A stretch of DNA of 64,000 nucleotides from Sipunculus nudus (taxonomy: Eukaryota; Annelida; Sipuncula; Golfingiida; Sipunculidae). A model generated the notes under the pieces. It ran no database searches, was not told where the DNA came from, and saw nothing but the letters and a program-made list of their open reading frames with translations. Shown here one piece after another: positions 31,301 to 46,300 of this stretch; positions within the stretch are counted from its first letter, which is position 1; every line of letters starts with the position of its first letter. Both the position numbers and the translations under genes were made by a program. The stretch is taken from the NCBI GenBank assembly GCA_026874595.1, contig CM049306.1:7311519-7375518 (forward strand), written 5' to 3'.

Positions 31301-34300
31301 TCAGAGTGGAACGGGTGAAGTGAGGCATGGATTGAGTGGCAAGGGGATGTCTGCAGCCTAAATGTGTATGTAGGTTGTGCAACCTACCACAAATCCAGAT
31401 AGCTGTCCAAGTTGAATACATATGCAAAATTTTAGGCAGAAAAGTCAAACCACTACATGGATATGAGTGTTTTTAGCCCAAGGCAGACAAACAGACAGAC
31501 GCTGTGCAAAAATGGTTGCAGTTTTGTGTATGATAAAGACCTATGTGAGATCTAAACACAAGCACAATTTTGGCCCAATCGGTCAAATGGTTCCTGAGAT
31601 ATTAGCTTGGAAGTGTGCAGCGTTAACTAGAATGTAGGTGGCGCCACCTGTCATAAAATCAAGAAAGCTATCCAGGATGTATAAACCTGCAAAATTTTAG
31701 GCAGTTATGTCAAACCACTACCGAGATGTGAGTGACTTTATTGCATGGCAGACAAACAGACAGACGCTGTGCAAAAATGGTTGCAGGTGGCGCCACCAGT
31801 TTTGCGTATGATAAAGAGCTATGTTAGATCTATACACATGCAAAATTTTGGCCCGATCGGTCAAACGGTTCCCGAGATATGAGCTTGGATGTCATCAGCG
31901 TGAACGTGAATGTAGGTGGTGCCACCTGTCATAAAATCAAGAAAGCTATCCAGGATGTATAAAACTGCAAAATTTTAGGCAGATATGTCAAACCACTGCC
32001 GAGATATGAGTGACATTATCGCACAGCAGACAAACAGACAGAAGCTGTGCAAAAATGGTTGCAGGTGGCGCCACCAGTTTAGCGTATGATAAAGAGCTAT
32101 GTTAGATCTATACACATGCAAAATTTTGGCCCGATCGGTCAAACGGTTCCCGAAATATGAGCTTGGATGTCATCAGTGTGAATGAGAATGTAGGTGGCGC
32201 CACCTGTAATAAAATCAAGAAAGCTATCCAGGATGTATATGCATGCCGAATTTCAGGTGAATTAGTCAATTCACTGCAGAGATATGAGTGATTTTTACAA
32301 AGCCAGATGAACAGATGGACACTGTGCAAACATGGTTACAGGTGGCGCCACCATTTTTTGTGTATATTATAGAGCTATCCAAGGGCTACATTAGTATAAA
32401 TTTTATTTCCTGATCAGTCAAACGGTTCCCGAGATATGAGCTTGGAAAGCTCATAAAATCAAGTCCCAGAGGAGCTCTCTGGAAACGAACGCGGCAACGG
32501 CGGAGGAACCCGGTCAAAAACATAGTATCCACAAAACTTCGTTTTGGCGGGTACAAAAATACATGTGGCTCCACCAGTCTGCAGAAACTAATAAAAACAC
32601 TTACAAACATCAATATCCATGCAAAGAATCATGGTGATCTCCCCATTAGTTGTTCAGATACTTCAGCTTTTGTATCAAATTGTCCATTATTCTGAGGGAT
32701 ACTTCGGAGTCCTATAGCTTGAAGGATATGGGTAACAGAGACCTAATTTTAAGTTTCCACAGGCACTTTTCATCGGCCTCCTTGCATGACAAGAATGAAG
32801 ATTCTAGGTCCAGTTGTTGCGATTTGTACCCTGTTGACAGATAACCACATCTTTAAAGGTATCAAAAAAAGAGAAAAAAAATCGTAAAAATTTGAAAAAA
32901 AATGGAGGTGGCGCACCCAGTCTGCAGAAACTGATGGAACAGGTCATGATCAATATGTATGCCGAAAATCATGACCATCAGTGTTGTAGTTATTGAGATA
33001 CTGCAGTTTTTGTATCAAATTTTCCATTATTCTGGGGGGTAATTTGGAGCCATACAGCTTAAAGAATATGGGTAACAGAGACCTAATTTCAGGTTTCCAT
33101 GGAGACTTTTCATGGGTCTCCCTGTGTGTCAAGAATGAAGATTCTAGGTCCAGTTTTAATGATTTGTGCCCTGTTAACAGATGTTCATAACTTTAAAGGT
33201 CTCAAAAATAGAGAAAAAAGTCGTAAAAAAAAACCCGAACAAATACAGGTGGTGCCACCAGTCTGCAGAAACTGATGAAACACTCCATGATCAATATCCA
33301 TGAAAAAAATTATGGTGATCTCTGCATTAGTTGTTCAGATACTTCAGCTTTTGTATCAAATTTTCCATTATTCTGAGCTGTACTTTGGAGTGCCATAGCT
33401 CAAAGGATATGGGTAACAGAGACCTAATTTCAGGTGTCCATGGAGACTTATCATGGGTCTCCCTGTGTGTCAACAATGGAGATTCTAGGTCCAGTTTTAA
33501 TGATTTGTGCCCTGTTAACAGATGTTCATTACTTTAAAGGTCTCAAAAGTAGAGGAAAAAGTCGTAAAAAAAAACCCGAACAAATACAGGTGGCACCACC
33601 AGTCTGCAGGTACTGATGAAACACCTCTTGATCAATATGTATGCCAAAAATCATGACCATCAGTGTTGTAGTTATTGAGATGTTGCAGTTTGTTTTTATC
33701 AAATTTTCCATTATTCTGGGGGTTATTGGGAGCCCCCCATAGCTCAAAGGATATGGGTAACAGAGACCTTATTTCAGGTTTCCATGGAGACTTTTTATGG
33801 ACCTCTCAGTGTGTCAAGAATGAAGATTCTAGGTCCAGTCTTTATGATTTGTGCCCTGTTAACAGCTGTTCACATTTTTAAATTCGTAAAAAATCAAAAA
33901 ATTCAGGTGGCGCCACCAGTCTGCAGAAAGTGATGGAACATCTCATGATCAATAGGTATGCCAAAAATCATGACCATCAGTCAAGTAGTTAATGAGATAT
34001 TGAAGTTTTTGTATGAAATTTTTGACTTTTCTGGGGGGTACTTTGGGGCCCCATAGCTCGAAGGATATGGTTAACAGAGATCTAATTTATGGTTTCCATG
34101 GAGACTTTTAATAGGTTCCCTCAGTGTGTCGAGAATGAAGATTCTAGGTCCAGCGGTTACGATTTGTGCCACGTTAACAGATGACAGCATCTTTAAACGT
34201 CTCAAAAATAGAGGAAAAAATTATAAAAAAATCGAAAAATACAGGTGGCGCCACCAGTCTGCAGGAACTTATGGAACATCTCATGATCATTATGTATGCC

Positions 34301-37300
34301 AAAAATCATGACCATCAGTGTTGTAGTTATTGAGATATTGAAGTTTTTGTATGAAATTTTTTACTATTCTGGGGGGGTACTTTGGGGCCCCATAGCTCGA
34401 AGGATATGGGTAACAGAGACCTAATTTCTGGTTTCCAAGGAGATTTTTCATGGACCTCTCAGTGTATCAAGAATTAAGATTCTAGGTCCAGTCTTTAAGA
34501 TTTGTGCCCTGTTAACAGATGTTCACATTTTTAAAGGTCTCAAAAATAGAGAAAAAAGTTTGTAAAAAATCGAAAAATACAGGTGGCGCCACCAGTCTGC
34601 AGGAAGTGATGGAACATCTCATGATCAATATGTATGCCAAAAATCATGACCATCAGTCAAGTAGTTAATGAGATATTGAAGTTTTTGTATGAAATTTTTG
34701 ACTTTTCTGGGGGGGTACTTTGGGGCCCCATAGCTCGAAGGATATGGGTAACAGAGACCTAATTTCTGGTTTCCAAGGAGATTTTTCATGGACCTCTCAG
34801 AATCCCAAGTTACAAGGTTCTAGGTTCAGCGGTTACGATTTGTGCCTGGTTAACGGACGGACAGACGGACAGACAGACGACGGACAAAGAGTGATCGCTA
34901 TAGCTCAGATGACTTTCAGTCAGCTGAGCTAAAAAACCTGATGTATATCAAGTGATCATAAAATATTATAACATATGTCAATATAGGACAGAATACATGA
35001 ATATAATATTACCAGTAAGAATTATTATGTTACTATTCTATATACTGTTTGTTTCTGTGGTCTTATTTTATACAGATACTGGATACTGTATATATTGAAT
35101 CTGGACATGACAGGTCAGAACTACAACTCTTCCTGCAACTGACCTGATCCAGCTCCTTCTTCTGACGGACCCGCTCAGCATCGGCCTCTGAGATGATCTT
35201 GAGGAGTTTGCGTTCCTCTGCCTCCTGAGCCTCGATGTACGCCTTGCTCTCGGATGCCTGCTGCTTCATGCGCTGAAGCTCGGCTTTCAGCGCCTCCTTC
35301 TCTTTCTCGACTTTCTGGTGCTCCACATGTTCCTTTACTAATGCCGCCTCCTTGGACGAGATCTCCTCCTTCAGCTGGTCAATCTGATGGTTCATTATCT
35401 TCAACTTCCTCTTCATCTCCGTTATCTCATCCTGATAACATCAACATCATTGTTAACATGATCAACATCATTAACATCATCACTGATAACATCATCTCCA
35501 TTAACATCATGACTATAAACATGATGATCTTCATCATAAACATCTCGGTTGAAATGAATATATTCATCAACATCCCTGTTAACATGATCATCATCATAAC
35601 ATCACCACTATTAACATTATCTTCATCAATATCATCATCATAAACATGATCATCATAAACATCTCTGTGAAAATGAACATATCACCCAAATCATCACCAT
35701 TAATTATGTCCTGTCCAACTTTACCAGAAAAACGAAATTATTGACAACACTTCATGAAAGTTCAGACCTAACACCGAATACATGAAAACAAATTTATACT
35801 TTCTTGAATTCTGCAAAGATATTGACTGTGACGCTTAGTTTTAGACTTAAGTTACTGTTCCTACAAAGTTACTTTATTTTTTCAACACCATGATTATTAA
35901 ATAATCACATGATGGTTACCTTATTTAAAGTCTCTTCAATGATGCATTATTATGCAAACTTTTGGTATTTACAGGAGTTGTTGTTTTAAAGAGATAAAGA
36001 ATCTTTCGTCATTTGCACAAGATTAAGTTGTCCTGCATGCTGATACTTTGATTTAGTAGAATTTGTGTTAACTCAAAGGTAATATCATGCTGATTAGTCT
36101 GCTACAGTACCTGAGCCTCGATCAGGTTCTTGCTGTAGAGGTTACGGTCGCTGCGGACAGCCTCGTACAAGTTCTGTTGCTGCTTCAGCTTGGTCTCAGC
36201 CTCCGCAATCTTCTTCTTGTAGTCAAAGATCTGCATCTCCCTTACCTTCACATCCTCCATGTGCTGCAGAACCTGTGCAAGTACAAAAAAAATATATATA
36301 TATACAGAAAGTCCAATAAGTACATGTACAGATGGCAAGTCCATGTATTTTTTAAATACAGGAAATACTTTATGTGTTATATGCCAGTATAGACAATTCA
36401 CCATGTACAGGCACCCGACCACAGTAACTGTAATCTGGACACCTTTTAGCAAGCATACTGATCCAAAAAGTATTTGTAAGGACAGCAGGGAATAACTGAA
36501 TATCCACTGATGAGGTGCAATTTTTGTTTTGCATTTCATTTTTGTAAAAACAAAAAGAGCAGACCCTTTTTACTCCTTTTTTAATTCAGAAGTCACATCT
36601 AATTCCATATGATTATGAAATCATACTTAAAAGTTTTTAATGAAACATAAGAGATATATACAATGAGCCACTTCAATAAAAAATAGCTCTCAACTGACAA
36701 AAGTTAATTCTCCATCATACTGGAAGGGTAAATAACTGTGGCACAGATTCTGTGCTAATTTCTGAGTTAACAGAATTGTGGTTTGACCTTACCTTTTGTG
36801 TGAGGTCGCTGGCTTCGTTGATGTAGCGGTCTCTCTCCTTCTCAAGCTGGTAGATGATTTTGCGCTGTTTCTGGGCCTCCTCCTTGTAGTTCTGTATCTC
36901 CTGTTCCAGGTTTTTCTTGGACTGCTCATGCAGCTTGACCAGGTTCAGCTGTTTCTGAGTGCTGGATGCAGCCTTCTGCATGTTCTGTAATACAAAGCAC
37001 CCACAATAAAAATACCAGTAAAATGGATTATGCTATGATAAATAAATGAGTAGTTTAAATCTCTTAAAATGGAATATATGTGGCAAAAAAAATTGTACAA
37101 AACTGGATAAAATTTAGACATTAATTTGTTTTGGTATTTTAGATGAAGAGTATCTTTGGCTGAAAGATCAAACTCTTGTTGTTAAAGCTGATCCATGTTA
37201 TGAGGTTTATCATAAAGTCTCAGAACCTGGTGCTGTAATATTTAACCAATAAACTGCTTTGAGATAAATTGCACAAACTAACTATTTCAGAATTTCCAGA

Positions 37301-40300
37301 GCTTGCAGAGAGATACCAGAAACGTCAAATGATCTTACCTTGTTGAGAATATCCCGCTCTCGGATCAGTTCGTCGATTGCCTTCTTGTCCTGCTCGGACT
37401 GTTTCTTATTGGCCTCCAGCTCTGTAAACATGAACTCAGTGGTGAATACCATCACATACAATTACTTGATAAGGGAATACTTGATAAGGGACTAGAATCT
37501 GACCAGTGGGGCAAAAACAGTGATTACAAAACATTAAGTTAAATCAATTACAAAATCATTTATTGAGCCAAGTGATACTTTGAACAGGTTTTACCTATAA
37601 GTATGTGTTGTGAATTATTTATGCTGGCCATATTTTTATAAATATTACTGGATGGGGGTGAAAGGAAGGAAGTCAGCAATATTTAATGAGAAAACTGAAT
37701 GCCATAAAATTTTAAACTCACCAAAAACCAGAATATTAGGCACATGGAAACAGGTTAAAATGTTAGAATGTGCATACCTTTCTCGAGTCCACTGATCTTG
37801 CCCTTGTAGGTCTCACGGTCCTGTTCGACGCCCGCCTTCTGGTCCTCCACCAGCCTGAGCTTGCGCTGGATCATCTCCCGGGTCTTATTGAGCCTCTGTG
37901 TCTCTTGCTTCAGGTTGTTGATCTCATCCTCTTTTTGCTGCAGGATAAACAAAACGACTTAAAAACTCTGTGGTCACCGAGCGAAACAAAGCCACAGCTT
38001 TACCCGACTACTATGATTAAGCTGCTTAACTGATTAAGACAATCAACAGCTTTGTAATTAATGGTTAGATATGAAATATGTAAAAGGAGAGATGTACACT
38101 TAACTGGTTTCTTAACTGTCATCATGCTAATTTTTCAAAATCCTTTTAATATAAATGGTTGTGATAGGATTAATAACTATACACTACATGCTCTGCATCC
38201 ACAAGGATATTTTAATGAGTTAACAACATACAAGAAATATACACTTCTGTTGTTACTTCTGTACAAGATACCAATGACTACATTTCTGTTTTTGCAGCAT
38301 GGTGTCCCAAACATGAACAATAACAAGAACAATATTCAATCGATATCTGAAGATCCTACCTTCAGTTCTCCAACACGTGTCTGGTTCTCGCTGTTTAGCT
38401 GGTCTGTTGCTATCAGCTGAGCCTCAAAATCCTGCTGCAGTTTTTGGAAGCGGGCATTTAAGATGTCTGTATCCTTCACAGTTCGCTCATATGCAATCTG
38501 AAAAGCAATGGAAAGGTTCCAATGAACTCTGCATGAACCAGCAGGTGCTGCCACCTGATGTAAATTAGTTTGACTAATTAGCCATTACTGCAAATATTTA
38601 AGGTATGTTAAAATCTGCTTCACAGAAAGTTTCATAACATGTTTCGTAAGTCAAACAACTGTTATTTCACTGATCTTTGAAGGTTATCTGGAACAAACCA
38701 AAGGCTTCTTTTCCATTGTGACACAGGGTTCCTTTTGCCTCCAGGTTCTAGCTGCCCATGGGCTTCATAAGGGCAGTGCTTGCTCTGCATTAACTAGGAG
38801 AACCCTTGTTACTGAAGTGTGACACTGTTTGGCCAATATACATATCCGGTAGAGGTTTGAAGGCTTAAGCTTCATAATCTAGATATCAATATTTTTAGTA
38901 TTAAAAAAATGTGGAACAAATCATGAAATATATATAAAATTAAATGTTAAAAATAAAAATACTGAATAATGTGTCTGGCAATCACTATATTTCCAAATAA
39001 CAGTACAATTTATTAATTTAAATTGTATTTTTATTTATAATTCACATTAAATTATGTGAAATATTCTGCTTATAAAAAAGCAAATAAATATTATAAATCT
39101 GAAATTGTCGCAAAATGAATTTAAACAATATTGCTGGTTATATAAAACCATGGAGGCATTATAAAACGATGCTGATGTGATTTATCAGCATGTATAGATG
39201 TACACGGTTCTTTTAGTATCAGTACAGATATGCTCGTTTTAGATACACACCCTCAGTTCCTTGAGTTGTCCTTCAGTTTTGTTGTTCTCATTCTTGTACC
39301 TCTCTATCTGATTCCCGAGATTCTTGATTTCAGAGGACTTGTTGTCAAGCTCAGACTTGGCTTGACGTAGTTCACGTTCCAGCTTATCTTTCTTGCGGGT
39401 CTCGCGTTGGGCCTCATTGCTCTTGATCTGAATCTCCTGAGAGAACTGTAACAACAAAGGTAAAAATCTGGATGAAACCCCCTTTGTAACCAGAGTAAAT
39501 CCTGCAGCAATATTTGACAACTCTCACTTCCCCAATTTATATACAGTGAAACTCCTACTTGCTGACAACTCAGTAAGGCGGACAACTCACTAATGCGGAC
39601 ACTAAATCTTAGTCCCTTCAAATTAGCCTCAATATTATGTTTAATTTAAACTCAGTAAAGCGGACAACTCACTTTCCCAGACAACGGACAAACCTTCCCA
39701 TCCCGCCTGCGTATCCAGTACATATTACGACCCTCCAAAGTGGACAGACGTTGTGAGTTCTATTTTTGTTCATATATCTGCTGGGAGATGGCGCTCCGAG
39801 GTTGGGACCTCGTATGACCTATTTTTGTCAAAGCAACAGCCCGAGGACAAGGTTATTAGGTGAACCATTGTGATGTTACATGTGAATATACAGTAGAAAT
39901 TGTTGTTTATTTCTATAAATGTGTAGATATCACAATCATTACTTTATTAAGATTGGCCGGTCAATTAGAGAAAACCTAAGCTTTCAAACAGCTTTTCATT
40001 TGATAAGACAATCATAAAAGACTAAAGTTTTTGCATTGTGATCAGGAGCCTTAACTAGTTAACCAGAGTTTGCACTTTGTTATGGTGAATGCGTTGTGAA
40101 GACCATCCTTTAACAAATATCATGCTGTCCAGATGCTGTCTATTATCAATCTTCAATATACCTTGTGCAACCATCCATGACTTGAACTATGCTAACTTAG
40201 AAGATGAAGCATGGTGCGTCGAAGTGAAACTGCCTAGATTAGTGTGAGGCCTAGCTGATGAAGTTTAAAGAGAGAAAGAGTTTGTCTTTTCTTTTTTAAT

Positions 40301-43300
40301 AATTATATTTTATAAATTACAAATGCATATAAAAGCTATTTTGGAAATGATTTAAATGAAATTTATGTTTTTCAAATAAAGTGTAAACATAATCAAAACA
40401 GAGGATATCAGTAACATTCAATGAAGAAATGCACAATATGCCAAACTCCTCTGAACAAGAAAACTCACTAATACGGACAATAACCTCCAGTCCCTTGAGT
40501 GTCCGGCTTAGAGGAGTTTCACTGTATTACGTTTGATTAAATAGTAGTCAACTACTAATTACTGGTATACAAAAAATCATAAATGAAGAAACAAGACAAC
40601 TTTTCTTTTTTTTTTTGCCTGATGTTTATACAAAAATAACAATTGTAAACTGTCAAAATATAAAGACAAGGATTAAGAAATTAAAAGTTACCTTTTATCA
40701 AGTGAGAGGATAAAATAAACCAAGATATTTTCCCTATAACCAAATGACAGAGGTCAAAACTAAGTATATAATTTAAGGATGGATGGATTTGGTCCACTAC
40801 AGTATGTGAAATTAGAATTATAGTGTTGTAACTATTGTTCATGGCTACAAAAAACAACAGAATATTTCTGAATAAACAAGATTAGAGACAACATCCCTTC
40901 ATACAGGCACCTACCTCACTGTTTGTTGATGCATGTGAGTTATTAACCAGATGGAGTAACAACTGTTTGTTGACATTTGTGAGTTATTAACCAGATGGAG
41001 TAACAACTGTTTGTTGACATTTGTGAGTTATTAACCAGATGGAGTAACAACTGTTTGTTGACATTTGTGAGTTATGAACCAGATGGAGTAACAACTGTTT
41101 GTTGACATTTGTGAGTTATTAACCAGATGGAGTAACAACTGTTTGTTGACATTTGTGAGTTATTAACCAGATGGAGTAACAACTGTTTGTTGACATTTGT
41201 GAGTTATTAACCAGATGGAGTAACAACTGTTTGTTGACATTTGTGAGTTATTAACCAGATGGAGTAACAACTGTTTGTTGACATTTGTGAGTTATTAACC
41301 AGATGGAGTAACAACTGTTTGTTGACATTTGTGAGTTATTAACCAGATGGAGTAACAACAGTTTGTTGACATTTGTGAGTTATTAACCAGATGGAGTAAC
41401 AACTGTTTGTTGACATTTGTGAGTTATTAACCAGATGGAGTAACAACTGTTTGTTGACATTTGTGAGTTATTAACAAGATGGAGTAACAACTGTTTGTTG
41501 ACATTTGTGAGTTATTAACCAGATGGAGTAACAACTGTTTGTTGACATTTGTGAGTTATTAACCAGATGGAGTAAGAACTGTTTGTTGACATTTGTGAGT
41601 TATTAACCAGATGGAGTAACAACTGTTTGTTGACATTTGTGAGTTATTAACCAGATGGAGTAACAACTGTTTGTTGACATTTGTGAGTTATTAACCAGAT
41701 GGAGTAACAACTGTTTGTTGACATTTGTGAGTTATTAACCAGATGGAGTAACAACTGTTTGTTGACATTTGTGAGTTATTAACCAGATGGAGTAAGAACT
41801 GTTTGTTGACATTTGTGAGTTATTAACCAGATGGAGTAACAACTGTTTGTTGACATTTGTGAGTTATTAACCAGATGGAGTAACAACTGTTTGTTGACAT
41901 TTGTGAGTTATTAACCAGATGGAGTAACAACTGTTTGTTGACATTTGTGAGTTATTAACCAGATGGAGTAAGAACTGTTTGTTGACATTTGTGAGTTATT
42001 AACCAGATGGAGTAACAACTGATTGTTGACACATGTGAGTTATTACCCAACCAGAAAGTGTCTCATGTAGGTTATGTTTATTATACCTCCTGGATCTTGG
42101 CGTTGGCATCCTCCTGTTCCTGTTCTAGTTGCTGCTGTTTGTTGGTGGCCTCAGACAGCTGCTCTCTCAGCTTCACAATCTCAGCCAACTGCTCATCCCG
42201 CTCCTTTGTCAGGTCCTCCTTCATCTTCAGCAGCTCATTCACGCTATAACAGTTATACATACAGTTATTATAGCTCATTCACACTATAACAGTTATACAT
42301 ACAGTTATTATAGCTCATTCATGCTGTAACAGTTATACATACAGTTATTATAGCTCATTTATGCTGTAACAGTTATACATACAGTTATTATAGCTCATTC
42401 ATGCTGTAACAGTTATACACACAGTTATTACAGCTCATTCATGCTGTAACAGTTATACACACAGTTATTATAGCTCATTTATGCTGTAACAGTTATACAC
42501 AGTTATTATAGCTCATTCATGCTGTAACAGTTATACACACAGTTTTTATAGCTCATTCATGCTGTAACAGTTATACACACAGTTATTATAGCTCATTCAA
42601 GCTGTAACAGTTATACATACAGTTATTAAAGCTCATTCATGCTGTAACAGTTATACATACAGTTATTATAGCTCCTTCATGCTGTAACAGTTATACATAC
42701 AGTTATTATAGCTCCTTCATGCTGCAACAGTTATACATACAGTTATTATAGCTCATTCATGCTGTAACAGTTATACACACAGTTATTATAGCTCATTCAT
42801 GCTGTAACAGTTATACACACAGTTATTATAGCTCATTCATGCTGTAACAGTTATACATACAGTTATTATAGCTCATTCATGCTGTAACAGTTATACATAC
42901 AGTTATTATAGCTCATTCATGCTGTAACAGTTATACATACAGTTATTATAGCTCATTCATGCTGTAACAGTTTTACACACAGTTATTATAGCTCATTCAT
43001 GCTGTAACAGTTATACACACAGTTATTATAGCTCATTCATGCTGTAACAGTTATACACACAGTTATTATAGCTCATTCATGCTGTAACAGTTATACACAC
43101 AGTTATTATAGCTCATTTATGCTGTTACAGTTATACACAGTTATTATAGCTCATTCATGCTGTAACAGTTATACACACAGTTATTATAGCTCATTCATGC
43201 TGTAACAGTTATACACACAGTTATTATAGCTCATTCAAGCTGTAACAGTTATACATACAGTTATTAAAGCTCATTCATGCTGTAACAGTTATACATACAG

Positions 43301-46300
43301 TTATTATAGCTCCTTCATGCTGTAACAGTTATACATACAGTTATTATAGCTCCTTCATGCTGCAACAGTTATACATACAGTTATTATAGCTCATTCATGC
43401 TGCAACAGTTATACATACAGTTAGTATAGCTCATTCATGCTGTAACAGTTACACATAAACAGTTATTATAGCTCATTCATGCTGTAACAGTTATACATAC
43501 AGTTATTATAGCTCATTCATGCTGTAACAGTTATACATACAGTTATTATTGCTCATTCATGCTGTAACAGTTATACATACAGTTATTATAGCTCATTCAT
43601 GCTGTAACAGTTACACATAAACAGTTCTTATAGCTCACTCACCCTGTAACAGTCATACATAAACATTTATTATAGCTCATTCATGTTGTAACAGTTATAC
43701 ATTCATACAGTTATTCTGATAACCCATTAAAACTTGGAAAACTGAACCAATGAGTCTCCCTCACAAAACTTCATATATTTTCTCCATATTTTAACAGAAA
43801 TCAAGTATAAAAGGAAACTTTTCTTCAGAGTAATGCTCTGTACTGATTACTGTCAGTAAATGTGTGTCCAGCTGACAGTGGACAACGACTGACCTGTGTT
43901 CTTGCCCCATGGTCAGCCCCGCTCCCTGCTCTACCAGCTTACTCAGGTTGGAGATCTCCAGTTTCAGGGACTGGATGGTTTCTCTCGCTCTCTGCTCTTT
44001 CTCGTGAGCGGAATCCACCATCTTCCATGCCTTCTCTATCTCCTACAAAGCAAAAATATACAACAGCAGCTGATTACCTTTGTCCATATACAACACCCAG
44101 TATGGTAATATATGAACACTTGTTTTTATGAGTATGGAGTATATAGATTTGATATCATGCAGAAGCAAAGGATATATAACAAGAATTTGGACAAATAAAT
44201 ATCAAATAAAGCAACTGCATACACTGAAGAAACAGGACAGAACGTCCATGTGTCATTCAACATAATAGCCTCTTCTTTTAAATGCTATCTTAAAAAGACT
44301 ATTCCCATCAAAATACACAATAGTTCTAAAAAGTATTATGCACGTTTGTAAAAATTTAACTTATCAATCATTAGTCTTGAGTTGTTAATCTTAATGACTG
44401 TTTGCGAATAATACTAATATCATGTAATTAGCACTGATTGGTCAAAGTTTAAAATATGAAACTTGATCACTTAAATATACATAGTAAATAAACAAACCTT
44501 TTTCAGAGAGGCAATGGTTGCCTGGTCTTCTTGTGAAAGTTTGAGGGCAGTAGCAACTTTGGCAGAGTTTGCAACTATCTCAGCATTAAGTTCTCGGCAT
44601 TTTTGCATTAGACGTTTTTCACTGTCATGGGACTTCTTAAGTGCTTTGTGAAGTTTTTCATATTCCATACGAAATTTCTCCAAGCTGCGATCTCCCATCA
44701 GCTCTTGAAGAACCTGTTGTGAATCATAAATTGATAATGAGAAAATTGTTCATTCCATGCATGTCATCCTTTGTTCATAATTTGTTGAAATAAATGGTTT
44801 ACAAATTTGATATAAGCACTGCAAATTTAAATGATAATTTATCAACTGAAACATTTCTACTTTACTCTTGATTTATATCAGGGAAACAAATAATAGATGA
44901 TTCATATGACATATGGTATTATGATCAATTAACGCTTCCTTTCTGCAAAACTAATAATAATTATAGTTATAATTATTTAATTAATAAGATAATTAATAAC
45001 TGTGCAAGTAAAATCTGAACTTATAGAACGTAAAACTTAGCCCTAATATCAACCACTTCCAGAACAACAGGAAAATTCCTAGTTTCACTTAATTACCTGG
45101 CCCAATTTAACCTACCTCTTGGAAGTCTTTTTCCAGTGCCTCGAAGGCGCTGTCATCAATAGAGGCCTTCTCCTTGGCTCCATCTTTCTTTTCCTGATGA
45201 TAAAGACAAAAAATAATCAACAAAATTCCCTTTTTTCCTTTAATATCCTATTATCCTGTTAATATTTAGATATATGTAACATATTAAATGAAAAATTATG
45301 TCAAGTTCATTAAGCCTCACCATTTTTAAACTTCGAATGCTGTTTCCAGTACTATCAAATAATAATGAAAAAAAAAGTTCGATAAGAGGACGCAACCCTG
45401 GGCGGAAGTTGGTGCTCAAAGAAAATATCTCAATATAGTACCCTGGAATGTTTGATGTTGACCAATATTGTTCCTGGGATAATATTGTAAAATCATAGGT
45501 CAAATTTTGTTCCCTCTACGTTCCCACCACAGCAACGTAGGAAGCAATAGGTGACACCTACATTCCAATTAGATATTCCTAGCTGGGAACTTTTTTTTCA
45601 GTGTAAATATGTCTTGAAAATACCCCTGGGTTGTGTTATATTACAGCCCCAGATTGTACACACAACAATCAACATCCATGACCATGCTGAACTGTTATTT
45701 AATGCCATCTATCTAGGAAACGGCAGGTGGTGTGATGTTATTGCCCTCTGTGATGTCATTAATTACTCTCGACAGATGGCTGTATTGTTACGTTACAATC
45801 CCCAATAGTAAACAGTGATTCCACAATATATTAAAGGTTTATTCCAGGGTTATTTATGTGGGGTTTTACACTAAATTTTCATCACTAATGAGATTTTTAC
45901 ACTTTCAACCTTCATGTCAAATTTCGATCAAATCCATGGTAAAATTTGAGATATCTTGTGAAAACACATGCACACACAGAATCAAGTAAAAACAACAATC
46001 CTTGCTTCAAGCAGGGTTAAATGAAATCTGAAGCATCTTGTGAAATGTATATTTTTGAGGTTTCATAACAAAGGCCTATTTTACAATCTTTAATGCAAAT
46101 TATAAACAAAATTAATATTCTGTATATTAACAATGTTATGTAGAGGAAATGTATAGTTTTAGAAAAGTAAGGGTTATACAATGAATGGTGATGTTGTTTG
46201 AGAGGCATAGTGTCTTCTAAGGTGAATTTATCAGCTAAAATTCTCATCATCTGCCGTACAGTTATTTATGATGTTGATTATGCCCCCAAGAAAACATAGC

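Noticed and set aside
35254-35643. 129-residue open frame on the plus strand
   Set aside because: It is the antisense shadow of CFAP58 exon 12 running into the ATG-rich repeat.
29868-43700. The 40-, 44- and 56-bp arrays as CRISPR arrays
   Set aside because: Units are contiguous without unique spacers, lie in introns of an animal gene, and no cas-like gene is present.
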